From: Bog-473 sp036268485 | GTDB lineage: Bacteria; Actinomycetota; Acidimicrobiia; Acidimicrobiales; RAAP-2 | DNA: 64,000 nucleotides | NCBI GenBank assembly: GCA_036268485.1 | Contig: DATAUC010000017.1 | Location: forward strand, 1-64,000 | Direction: 5' to 3' | Part shown: positions 23,298 through 30,827 of the stretch, piece after piece | Layout of the letters: each line of letters starts with the position of its first letter | Position numbering within the stretch: position 1 is the stretch's first letter | Made by a program: the position numbers and the translations under genes | Notes under the pieces: generated by a model | Seen by the model: only the letters and a program-made list of their open reading frames with translations | Databases searched by the model: none | What the model was told of the DNA's origin: nothing

Positions 23298-24040
23298 TGC
23301 ACTTCTTCTCGGAGGTCTTCACCTACTTCAGCACCCGCGCCAACTGGACCGGTTCGGGCGGCATTCCCAATCTCTTCTACAAGCAGGCCCTGCTATCAGC
23401 CACCGTAGTGGTGGCCGCCACGCTTGTCGGCGGGGGCCTCGGTCTCGTACTCGGCCACACCGGCCGCGGCGGCCTGGTGGCGGTCAACGCCGCCAATGCC
23501 TTCCGGGCCGTGCCCACCCTGGCCCTGCTCACCTTGCTGGCCATCCAACCCTCGATCTCCCTCAAGTACAACGGCTTCCTGGCGGCGTTCATCGCCCTGG
23601 TGGTCCTGGCCATCCCACCCATCCTCACCAACACGTATGTGGGAATTCGTGAGGTGGACGCCGACATCGTCGATGCCTCCCGGGCCATGGGCCTGACCGG
23701 CCCTCAGATCCTGGGCCGGGTCGAGCTCCCCCTCGGCCTGCCCTTCATCGTGGCCGGCATCCGGACCGCCTCCATTGAGGTGGTGGCCACCTCGACCTTG
23801 GCCGCCTACGTCAGCTACCAGGACCTGGGGACGCCCGTGCTGGCCGGTTTGGCCAGCCAAAATACGGTCGAGGCCTTCTGCGGCTCGTTGCTGGTGGCCG
23901 TGCTGGCCGCCATCGTGGCCATCGGTCTGGGCCTCGTGCTCAAGGCGGTCACGCCGGCCGCCCTCCGCAAGACGTCCGCGCCCACTTCACTGCTGCCCGG
24001 CGCCGTCTCGGCCCGCCCTCAACCGGCCGCCGCCGGCTGA
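23297..24040 (+). CDS. Quaternary amine ABC importer permease, second subunit
   Basis: 247 residues. The N-terminus (FFSEVFTYFSTRANW) is the segment typical of OpuCD-type subunits. Helices follow, with the EAA loop DASRAMGLTGPQILGRVELPLGLP. It pairs with the preceding permease to form a heterodimeric channel. The start overlaps the upstream stop by one base. A 141-base gap with palindromes separates it from the binding-protein gene. Confidence 0.92.
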   Translation: MHFFSEVFTYFSTRANWTGSGGIPNLFYKQALLSATVVVAATLVGGGLGLVLGHTGRGGLVAVNAANAFRAVPTLALLTLLAIQPSISLKYNGFLAAFIALVVLAIPPILTNTYVGIREVDADIVDASRAMGLTGPQILGRVELPLGLPFIVAGIRTASIEVVATSTLAAYVSYQDLGTPVLAGLASQNTVEAFCGSLLVAVLAAIVAIGLGLVLKAVTPAALRKTSAPTSLLPGAVSARPQPAAAG

Positions 24041-24055
24041 CTTTAACTTGACAAT

Positions 24056-24105
24056 CTTGAGTGGATTACTCAAGCTTGGAGATTCGTTACAAACGTGTGA
24101 CGAAT
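24056..24105 (+). promoter_or_regulatory. Two palindromes in the leader of the binding-protein gene
   Basis: CTTGAGT (24056-24062) and ACTCAAG (24068-24074) form a perfect 7-bp palindrome around 5 bases. ATTCGTTAC (24082-24090) and GTGACGAAT (24097-24105) match at 8 of 9 positions. A TTGACA hexamer lies just upstream at 24048. They could be operators or RNA hairpins controlling separate expression of the binding protein; no clear -10 box was found. Confidence 0.4.
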
Positions 24106-24181
24106 TACGCTGGCGGTACCCGAGGAACTGGGGATCGGGCACTGCACCACTCTCCCCTCTCCCAAACAAAGGAAGCACAAC

Positions 24182-25087
24182 ATGCGTCTGACACGAATCC
24201 TCATGGGTGGTGTGGCCCTGGCCATGCTGGGCACCCTGAGCACCACGGCCGTGGCTTCGGCCGCCGCCAAGCCGAAGATCATCATCGGCTCCACCAACTT
24301 CGAGGAGCAGGCCATCGTGGCCAACCTCTACGGCGACGTGCTGCAGCACGCCGGTTACCCCGTCACCGTCGAGCCGGCAACGGGCACCCGTTCCATTGTG
24401 GTCCCGGCCATTGAGAAGGGGCAGATCGACCTGGAGGCCGACTACGCCGGCTCCCTGTTGAACTTCTTCCACGCGCCGAACTCGACGCCGCTGGCCAACA
24501 ATCTTTCCACCGCCATTCCCAAACTGAAGAAGACCCTCAAGCCGTTCGGAGTGACGGTCCTCACGCCGGCACCCGCCCTCGATACGAATGTGTTCGTGGT
24601 GACCAAGGCGACGGCCAAGAAGTACCACCTGACCACCATTGCCAGCCTCAAGCCCTACGCCTCCAAGCTCAAGCTCGGTGGACCGCAGGAATGCCCGACC
24701 ACCGCCGGCTGCCTGCCCGGCCTGAAGAAGACCTACGGCCTCAAGTTCGCCGGCTTCACCGCGACCGACGAAGCCGGTCCCATCAGCGTGGCCGCCCTCA
24801 AGAACGGCAACGTCCAAGTGGTCGAGCTGTTCTCCAGCGACGGCAACGTGGTCGGGAACAACTTCGTGGCCCTGACCGACAACAAGCACCTGGAGTCGGC
24901 CGACTACATCACGCCGGTCATCCGCACCTCGGTGGACTCACCTGCCGTGACCAAGCTGCTCAATGCCGTGTCGGCCAAGCTGACGACGGCCCAGATCTCC
25001 AAGCTGAACGTGCTGGTCACCGGACCGCAGAAAGAACAGCCGGCCGACGTGGCCACGGCCTGGTTGAAGTCGGAGCACCTACTCTAA
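24182..25087 (+). CDS. Glycine betaine/quaternary amine ABC importer substrate-binding protein
   Basis: 301 residues with a signal peptide (MRLTRILMGGVALAML through TTAVASAAA). No lipobox cysteine is evident, so anchoring is unclear. The OpuAC-type fold is recognised by IIIGSTNFEEQAIVANLYGD, EKGQIDLEADYAGSLL and LKNGNVQVVELFSSDGNVV. Choline/betaine binding proteins use an aromatic cage here. AAAGGAAG precedes the ATG. It is the third plus-strand gene of the importer locus and ends at a strong terminator. Confidence 0.92.
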   Translation: MRLTRILMGGVALAMLGTLSTTAVASAAAKPKIIIGSTNFEEQAIVANLYGDVLQHAGYPVTVEPATGTRSIVVPAIEKGQIDLEADYAGSLLNFFHAPNSTPLANNLSTAIPKLKKTLKPFGVTVLTPAPALDTNVFVVTKATAKKYHLTTIASLKPYASKLKLGGPQECPTTAGCLPGLKKTYGLKFAGFTATDEAGPISVAALKNGNVQVVELFSSDGNVVGNNFVALTDNKHLESADYITPVIRTSVDSPAVTKLLNAVSAKLTTAQISKLNVLVTGPQKEQPADVATAWLKSEHLL

Positions 25088-25111
25088 GCAATCACATCGC
25101 ACCAAGGTGTT

Positions 25112-25143
25112 GGAAAGGCCGGCCCCCTGGGGCCGGCCTTTCC
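25112..25143 (+). terminator. Intrinsic terminator after the importer locus
   Basis: GGAAAGGCCGGCCCC and GGGGCCGGCCTTTCC are perfect 15-base complements around a 2-base centre, so ~13 pairs can form. It lies 25 bases past the binding-protein stop. The same palindrome can serve the convergent rhodanese gene. Confidence 0.75.
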
Positions 25144-25164
25144 GCGTCCGCGGAACGCAATTAC

Positions 25165-25551
25165 TCAGCCCGCCGGTTCAGTCGTCCGGTAGCCGGCGGC
25201 CTTCCAGGCCACGAAGCCGCCGTCCAGATCGGTGGCGTTGGCTCGGCCCAGCACCAGCAGGCTGGCCGCGGCCAGGCTGGAGGCGTAGCCCTCCTGGCAG
25301 ATGACGACCACCGGACGGTCCGGGTCTGCGGCCTCGGGCAGGCGGTGCGAGCCCTGAGGATCGAGGCGCCATTCGAGGTTGTTGCGCTCGATCACCAGGG
25401 CGTCGGGAATGTCGCCGAACTGAGCCCGCTGGGCCGCCGGCCGGATATCGACCAGGAGCGCGCCCTCGGCGTGCAACCGGTACGCCTCCTCGGCATTGAC
25501 CCTCGATAATTGCCGGCGTGCCTCGGCCAGCAAGCGGTCGACCCCGCTCAA
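25165..25551 (-). CDS. Rhodanese-like sulfurtransferase
   Basis: 128 residues forming one rhodanese domain. The active-site loop is CQEGYASS with Cys85 as the persulfide carrier, preceded by LLVDIRPAAQRAQFGDIPDA (the CH2A-like segment). It overlaps the upstream cysteine dioxygenase gene as ATGA. This pairing, common in actinomycetes, suggests that it handles sulfane sulfur generated in cysteine breakdown. Cytoplasmic, no signal peptide. Confidence 0.9.
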   Translation of the reverse strand: MSGVDRLLAEARRQLSRVNAEEAYRLHAEGALLVDIRPAAQRAQFGDIPDALVIERNNLEWRLDPQGSHRLPEAADPDRPVVVICQEGYASSLAAASLLVLGRANATDLDGGFVAWKAAGYRTTEPAG

Positions 25552-26078
25552 GGAGCCCAGGTGGGATCGGCCCGGTACTCGGCCCGATCGACCGCCAATC
25601 GGCTGCCTTCCTGTCGGTAGAAGGTCATGGATGCCATGGGGGGAGAGTAGACGTGCACGCTGGTGGCCGGCGCTTCCTCCACGTTCACCACGTCGTGCAC
25701 GTAGGCCGGTCCGAAGGCAGCGCCCCCGCCCCTCGGGATGGACCGGTTGGAGAGCGAGCCGTCACGCTCGATGGAGTGCTCCTCGAGCGCACCCTTGACC
25801 ACCCAGAGCGCGCCGTTCGAGCCACCATGATCATGCAGCTCCAACCCGCGGTCCTTGGGCCAGTGGATGGCCCAGATCTCCAGTTCATCGGTCAGCTCGA
25901 GTAATTCGTAGCGGCGTTCGAGCAGGTCTGGACCGGGCGGTGCCACCAGGCCGGCCATCTCGGCCACGTAGGACTGAAGAAGGTCGAGCAGGGCCAGGGG
26001 GCTCAGGCCTGGCCGCCGCTCAACCGGGGGGGTCGAAAGAGAAGAAAGAGCCGCCGGGCCTGCATCGATGAGTGTCAT
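25548..26078 (-). CDS. Cysteine dioxygenase (cupin, type I)
   Basis: 176 residues. The iron-binding cupin motifs are LHDHGGSNGALWVVKGALEEH (His82, His84) and His128 in PAYVHDVVN. The bacterial form has Gly where the mammalian enzyme has the Cys-Tyr crosslink cysteine. It would oxidise cysteine to cysteine sulfinate using O2. It is followed by a rhodanese gene with a 4-base overlap. A palindrome and a TATAAA-like -10 sequence lie ~40 bases upstream, indicating a regulated promoter. Confidence 0.9.
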   Translation of the reverse strand: MTLIDAGPAALSSLSTPPVERRPGLSPLALLDLLQSYVAEMAGLVAPPGPDLLERRYELLELTDELEIWAIHWPKDRGLELHDHGGSNGALWVVKGALEEHSIERDGSLSNRSIPRGGGAAFGPAYVHDVVNVEEAPATSVHVYSPPMASMTFYRQEGSRLAVDRAEYRADPTWAP

Positions 26079-26116
26079 GGGGAGCCTTCCGGAAGACCAG
26101 CGGTCACTAGTTCTTT

Positions 26117-26130
26117 ATATCCGATGATAT
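26117..26130 (-). promoter_or_regulatory. ATATC-N4-GATAT palindrome upstream of the cysteine dioxygenase gene
   Basis: A perfect 5-bp inverted repeat around CGAT, overlapping a minus-strand TATAAA that could be the -10 box. It lies 39 bases from the ATG. Candidate operator for an unidentified regulator (an Rrf2-type regulator would fit sulfur metabolism). Confidence 0.45.
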
Positions 26131-26209
26131 TAGTCGGGTTTTACCACCGTGCCAAGCCGCCTCCCAATCACGGGCGTGCAACTGGCGAGTCTTTGGGCCA
26201 AGGTGGGGC

Positions 26210-27376
26210 ATGCCCGACGTGTTCGCTCCGGCCCCTCTCGGCCCCCTCACCCTCAAGAACCGCATCATCAAGGCGGCCACCTTCGAGGGGGTCATGCCGG
26301 GGGGCCAAGTCAGCGACGAGCTGATCGCCTTCCACCGTCGGGTGGCCGGCGGCGGTGCGGCCATGTCGACCGTGGCCTACCTGGCCGTCTCCCCCGAGGG
26401 CCGGACCGACCGCCACTGCCTGCTGCTCAACGACGAGTCGGTGCCCGGCCTGCGTCGCCTGACCGATGCCGTACACGCCGAGGGGGCGGCCGCGGCGGCC
26501 CAGATCGGCCACGCCGGCCCCGTGGCCAACGCCCGCTCCAACAAGGCGCCGGCCCTCTCCCCCTCCGGTGGCCTGACACCCATGGGCAACCGCCTGCGCG
26601 CCGTCGATGCGGCCGGTATCGAGCGCATCGTCGAGGACTACCGCCGGGCGGCCGGGCGCGCCGTGAGTGCGGGCTTCGACAGCATCGAAGTGCATGTCGG
26701 CCACAATTATCTGCTCAGCGCGTTCTTGAGCCCCAAGCTCAACCGCCGCCACGACGAGTTCGGCGGCAGTGTGGAGAACCGGGCCCGCTTCGCCCGTCAG
26801 GTCCTCTGCGCCGTGCGCGACGCCGTCGGCGACAAGGTGGCGGTGACGGCCAAACTCAACATGGCCGATGGTGTGCCCGGCGGCCTGTGGCTGGAGGACA
26901 GCCTCGAAGTGGCCTCGCTGTTCGAAGCCGATGGTGTGCTCAATGCGATCGAACTGACCGGCGGCAGCTCACTGGGCAACCCGATGTACCTGTTCCGGGG
27001 CGAGGCCCCGCTCCAGGAGTTCGGCGCCACCCTGCCCGGACCGGTGCGCTTCGGCTTCAAGTTCATCGGCGGGCGCTTCTTGAAGTCGTACCCCTTCGAA
27101 GAAGCGTTCTTCCTGCCGTACGCCCGCCAGTTTCTGGCCGCCCTGTCCACCCCTCTCATCCTGCTCGGCGGCGTGACCCGGCTCGACACCATCGAGGCGG
27201 CGCTCGGCGAGGGCTTCGCCTTCGTGGCCATGGCCCGTGCTTTGCTACGCGAGCCCGACCTCGTGAACCGCATGCAGGCCGACTCGGCCACCTCGTCGCT
27301 GTGCATTCACTGCAACAAGTGCATGCCCACCATCTACTCGGGCACCCGCTGCGTGCTGGTCAACCAACCCGCCTGA
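26210..27376 (+). CDS. NADH:flavin oxidoreductase of the old yellow enzyme family
   Basis: 388 residues forming a TIM barrel: FAPAPLGPLTLKNRIIKAAT at the N-terminus and the substrate His pair in EVHVGHNYLLSAFLSP. A C-terminal cysteine cluster CIHCNKC...C (residues ~364-381) matches the 4Fe-4S site of 2,4-dienoyl-CoA reductase-type enzymes. The protein stops at the end of the barrel, so the second flavin/NADPH domain of that enzyme is absent and an external electron donor is expected. It is monocistronic, and its stop is 9 bases from the convergent amidase stop. Confidence 0.88.
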   Translation: MPDVFAPAPLGPLTLKNRIIKAATFEGVMPGGQVSDELIAFHRRVAGGGAAMSTVAYLAVSPEGRTDRHCLLLNDESVPGLRRLTDAVHAEGAAAAAQIGHAGPVANARSNKAPALSPSGGLTPMGNRLRAVDAAGIERIVEDYRRAAGRAVSAGFDSIEVHVGHNYLLSAFLSPKLNRRHDEFGGSVENRARFARQVLCAVRDAVGDKVAVTAKLNMADGVPGGLWLEDSLEVASLFEADGVLNAIELTGGSSLGNPMYLFRGEAPLQEFGATLPGPVRFGFKFIGGRFLKSYPFEEAFFLPYARQFLAALSTPLILLGGVTRLDTIEAALGEGFAFVAMARALLREPDLVNRMQADSATSSLCIHCNKCMPTIYSGTRCVLVNQPA

Positions 27377-27385
27377 TTCGGGCCG

Positions 27386-28816
27386 CTACACGCTGATCGG
27401 GGGCCGCCGATCGGCCCACGGCGCCGCCACTTCGAGTTGTCCAGCCAACGACAACAGTGTCTCCTCGTCGCCGAAGCGGCCGACGAACTGCACGCCGACG
27501 GGCAGGCCGGCTTCGTTCCAATGCAACGGCAGCGAGATACCGGGCTGGCCCGTCACGTTGAACGGTGGTGTGAACGGCGTGTAGTCGGCGGACCGGAACA
27601 ACCCGGTCAACGGTTCCTCCGGCGGTGAGTCGAACGTGCCCAGTGGGGCCGGCGGCTCACCGAGGGTGGGCGTGACCAACACGTCGATGGCGTCGAAGTA
27701 CGCCGCGATCTGCCGGGTCAACTTGGAGAGCTCCTGGACCGACTTGAGGTAGGTGGCGGAGTTGATCGAACGTCCGAGCTGCACCAAGGCCCAGCTCAGC
27801 GGTTCCACATCGTCCTCGGTGGCGGTGCGCCCTACCCGCTCCTCCCAGTCGTTCAACACCCAGGCGTTGCTGGCGGCCCACATGTTGACGAAGTGCATGG
27901 TGAACAGATCCCCGTCGACATTCAGCGTCGTCGGCTCCACGTGATGGCCCAGTGACTCGCACAGCGCGGCCGCCTTCTGCGCGGCCGCCACACAGTCAGC
28001 GTGCACGGTGCTGCCGGTAGGCGACGCGGTAACGAGGCCGATGCGCAACGGCCCGGCTTCCGCTGTCACCGCTGCGGCAAACGAAGCACCGCGCAAGGGC
28101 GGGGCCCAGTAGGGATCACCGGCCACCGGGCCGGCCGTGCAGTCGAGAATGGCCGCCGAATCCCGCACCGAGCGCGTCACCACGTGCTCAGCCACCAGAC
28201 CGCCCATGATGTCGCCGTACTGCGGGGCCGGCGAGACCCGGGCCCGCGTCGGCTTCAAGCCGACCAGACCGCAACAGGCGGCCGGAATGCGGATCGATCC
28301 ACCACCGTCGTTGGCATGCGCCGCCGGCACCATGCCCGAGGCCACGGCGGCGGCCGAACCCCCCGACGAGCCGCCCGTCGAGTGATCGAGGTTCCATGGG
28401 TTGTGCGACGCCCCGAAGCGGCGGGGTTCGGTGGTAGGCAGGATGCCGAACTCGGGCGTGTTCGTCTTGCCGCACACCACGAAGCCGGCGCGCAGATAGC
28501 GATGGGTGAGCTCCTGGGTCACGGTCGAGACGTAGCCGCCGGCGAAGTCCGAGCCCTCGCAGAACGGCGTGCCGGCCAGTTCGGCTCCCAGATCCTTCAA
28601 GAGAAACGGCACGCCGCGGAAGGGACCGTCGGGCAGCTCGCCGGCCGCCGCCGTGCGGGCTCCCTCGAAGAGTTCGTGAATGACCGCGTTGAGGCCCGGG
28701 TTCAGCTTCTCTATACGGGCAATGGCCCCGTCGACCAGTTCGGCCGGGGAGATGTCACCCGACTTCACCAATGCCGCTTGTCCAGTGGCGTCCAACCAGG
28801 CCGTGTCATCGCTCAT
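27386..28816 (-). CDS. Amidase signature family hydrolase
   Basis: 476 residues. The catalytic triad is visible as Lys74 in FLLKDLG, the cis-Ser of STGGSSGGSAAAVASG (residues ~147-161) and Ser174 in DGGGSIRIPA. The family includes amidases for small amides, nylon oligomers and Glu-tRNA(Gln); there is no GatB gene nearby, so a GatA role is unlikely. The substrate is unknown. It runs toward the OYE gene and is preceded by the HxlR gene on the same strand (33 bases), which may place it in the HxlR transcript. Confidence 0.9.
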   Translation of the reverse strand: MSDDTAWLDATGQAALVKSGDISPAELVDGAIARIEKLNPGLNAVIHELFEGARTAAAGELPDGPFRGVPFLLKDLGAELAGTPFCEGSDFAGGYVSTVTQELTHRYLRAGFVVCGKTNTPEFGILPTTEPRRFGASHNPWNLDHSTGGSSGGSAAAVASGMVPAAHANDGGGSIRIPAACCGLVGLKPTRARVSPAPQYGDIMGGLVAEHVVTRSVRDSAAILDCTAGPVAGDPYWAPPLRGASFAAAVTAEAGPLRIGLVTASPTGSTVHADCVAAAQKAAALCESLGHHVEPTTLNVDGDLFTMHFVNMWAASNAWVLNDWEERVGRTATEDDVEPLSWALVQLGRSINSATYLKSVQELSKLTRQIAAYFDAIDVLVTPTLGEPPAPLGTFDSPPEEPLTGLFRSADYTPFTPPFNVTGQPGISLPLHWNEAGLPVGVQFVGRFGDEETLLSLAGQLEVAAPWADRRPPISV

Positions 28817-28849
28817 GCGGCCACGGTAGTCAGGACCGCCATGAGCCGC

Positions 28850-29326
28850 TCAGAGAGAGACGGACTCCTCCACCGGCAGCCGGCGAGCCCCGGTCCGCAG
28901 GGCCAGAGCGTCATGCAGGTCGACGTCGCTGCCGCACGACAAGCAACGGCGGCGGTCGTCCAACTCACCACCGCACCCCCGGTGCTGCAGGATGATCGGC
29001 CGCTCCCCCTCCAGCGCGTACTGGTCACCCCACTGGAGCATGGAGACGAGGACGGGCCACAGGGCCGCCCCCTTCTCGGTCAAGCGGTACTCATGGCGCA
29101 GCGGGCGGTCCATGTAGGGGCGCCGGTTGACGATTCCGTGCTCGACCAGTCGCTCCAGACGGGCCTGCAGGATGTTGCGAGCGACGCCGAGATTCTTCTG
29201 CAGATCGTCGAAGCGCCGGATGCCCAGGAAGATGTCCCGCAGGATGAGGATGGTCCAACGCTCCCCGATGACCTCCAAGGTCGAGGCCACCGGACAGTAC
29301 TGAGTGGGGTAGTCGCGATTGAGCAT
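28850..29326 (-). CDS. HxlR-family transcriptional regulator
   Basis: 158 residues. The winged helix HxlR domain (residues ~10-105) begins CPVASTLEVIGERWTILILRD, with a conserved Cys11 that in some homologues senses redox or electrophiles. A short C-terminal extension carries CGGELDDRRRCLSCG, a four-cysteine zinc-ribbon-like element. It is divergent from an MFS exporter gene, and two palindromes lie in the 70-base gap, one overlapping its own start codon, so it probably represses both genes. Confidence 0.9.
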   Translation of the reverse strand: MLNRDYPTQYCPVASTLEVIGERWTILILRDIFLGIRRFDDLQKNLGVARNILQARLERLVEHGIVNRRPYMDRPLRHEYRLTEKGAALWPVLVSMLQWGDQYALEGERPIILQHRGCGGELDDRRRCLSCGSDVDLHDALALRTGARRLPVEESVSL

Positions 29327-29347
29327 TGTCCCATCCTAATGGACAAT
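29325..29347. promoter_or_regulatory. Inverted repeat ATTGTCC-N9-GGACAAT at the HxlR start
   Basis: A perfect 7-bp inverted repeat overlapping the HxlR start codon (29324-29326). Spacing and placement suit binding of a dimeric winged-helix repressor, giving autoregulation. Confidence 0.6.
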
Positions 29348-29360
29348 TCCGGCAATTGCA

Positions 29361-29373
29361 TTGCATCATGCAA
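29361..29373. promoter_or_regulatory. Palindrome TTGCATCATGCAA before the MFS exporter gene
   Basis: A perfect 6-1-6 palindrome ending 23 bases before the exporter ATG and ~35 bp from the first repeat. It probably forms a second operator in the divergent control region. Confidence 0.55.
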
Positions 29374-29396
29374 CTATCTCCGTTAGGGTACGTTTT

Positions 29397-30827
29397 ATGA
29401 AGCAACCAACCAAGGCCCATCCGACGCTGATCGCCCTGGTGGTGCTGACCGGTGTCTTCTTGTCGTCGTTGGACCTGTTCATCGTCAACATCGCCTTCCC
29501 GAGCATTTCGACCAGCTTCCACGGGGAGAACCTGAGCTCGTTGTCCTGGGTATTGAGCGCCTACACCATCGTGTTCGCCGCCCTGTTGGTGCCGGCTGGT
29601 CGCTGGGCCGACCGGGCCGGTCGCAAGAGGGCCTTCCTCATCGGGCTGGCCCTCTTCACCGCCTCGTCGGCGCTGTGCGCCGTGGCTCCTTCGCTGGGCC
29701 TGCTGGTGGCAGCCCGCATCCTGCAGGCCAGCGGTGGTGCCCTCATGCTCCCGACCTCTCTCGGCCTGCTGTTGCCGGCCTTCGGCCCCGAGCGCAAGGG
29801 TGCGGCCATCGGACTGTGGTCCGCCGTGGGCGGCGCCGCGGCCGCCTTCGGGCCGCCCATCGGCGGCCTCCTGGTCGAGGCCTCCTGGCGCTGGGTCTTC
29901 CTGGTCAACCTGCCCTTCAGCCTCCTTGCTCTGGTCGTCGGCGTGCGCGTGCTGAGCGAGGTGAAAGACCCGTCGGCCCACAAGTCAGACCTGCTCGGCG
30001 CCGGGTTGCTCTTCGTGGCCGTGGCCAGCGTGTCGGCCGCCATCGTCAAGGGTTCGGATTGGGGCTGGACCAGCGCCAGCATCCTCGGGGCCTTTGCCTT
30101 GACCGCAGTGGCGGTGGCCGCCCTGGCCTACCGCTCCACCAGCCACCCCAATCCCATCATTGAGCCGGCGGTCATCCGTCACCGGGCCGTTGCTCTGGCC
30201 GATCTCAGTTCACTTGTCTTCTTCGCCGGCTTCGGCGCCATGGTGTTGGGCTCGGTCCTCTTCCTGACCGGGGTGTGGCATGAGTCGGTGGTCAAGGCCG
30301 GCTTCGAGATCGCCCCCGGACCTCTGTTGGCCGGACTGTTCGCTTTCCCCGGCGGCCTGCTCGGTGCCCGTTACAGCCACCGCACCGTCGGCACCGTCGG
30401 CAGCCTGCTCTTCGCTGCCAGTGGCGTCTTCTGGATCTGGCGCATCGGCCTTACACCCGACTTCCTCGGTGCCTACCTGCCCGGTTCCATCCTCACCGGC
30501 ATGGGCGTCGGCCTCATGCTCCCCTCGCTCGGTGGCGCCGCCACGGCGCCGCTCCCACCCGAACGCTTCGCCACCGGCACCGCCCTCTACGCCATGTGCC
30601 GCCAGATCGGACTGGCGCTCGGCGTCTCCTGCCTGGTGGCGATTCTGGGAACCAGTGCCGGACTGAACGCCGTGCATGCCTTCCACCACGGATGGATGTT
30701 CATGGTGGCCTGCAGTCTGTTCGCCGCCCTGGTCCTCCAAGGCATCGAGCGCAAGGTCCCCGTCATTCGCCGTCAGGCGGAGCCCCTGGTTGATCCCGCG
30801 ACCTACGTGATCGCCGCCGGCAAGTAG
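29397..30827 (+). CDS. DHA2-family MFS drug exporter
   Basis: 476 residues, ~14 helices. TM1 has FLSSLDLFIVNIAFPSI (motif D1), loop 2-3 GRWADRAGRKRAF (motif A) and TM5 GPPIGGLLVE (motif C). The ATG at 29397 is preferred over an in-frame TTG at 29361, which lies inside the operator palindrome. It is divergent from, and probably repressed by, the HxlR regulator, a common arrangement for drug or electrophile efflux. The 3' end overlaps the convergent phosphotransferase gene by 25 bases. Confidence 0.92.
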   Translation: MKQPTKAHPTLIALVVLTGVFLSSLDLFIVNIAFPSISTSFHGENLSSLSWVLSAYTIVFAALLVPAGRWADRAGRKRAFLIGLALFTASSALCAVAPSLGLLVAARILQASGGALMLPTSLGLLLPAFGPERKGAAIGLWSAVGGAAAAFGPPIGGLLVEASWRWVFLVNLPFSLLALVVGVRVLSEVKDPSAHKSDLLGAGLLFVAVASVSAAIVKGSDWGWTSASILGAFALTAVAVAALAYRSTSHPNPIIEPAVIRHRAVALADLSSLVFFAGFGAMVLGSVLFLTGVWHESVVKAGFEIAPGPLLAGLFAFPGGLLGARYSHRTVGTVGSLLFAASGVFWIWRIGLTPDFLGAYLPGSILTGMGVGLMLPSLGGAATAPLPPERFATGTALYAMCRQIGLALGVSCLVAILGTSAGLNAVHAFHHGWMFMVACSLFAALVLQGIERKVPVIRRQAEPLVDPATYVIAAGK

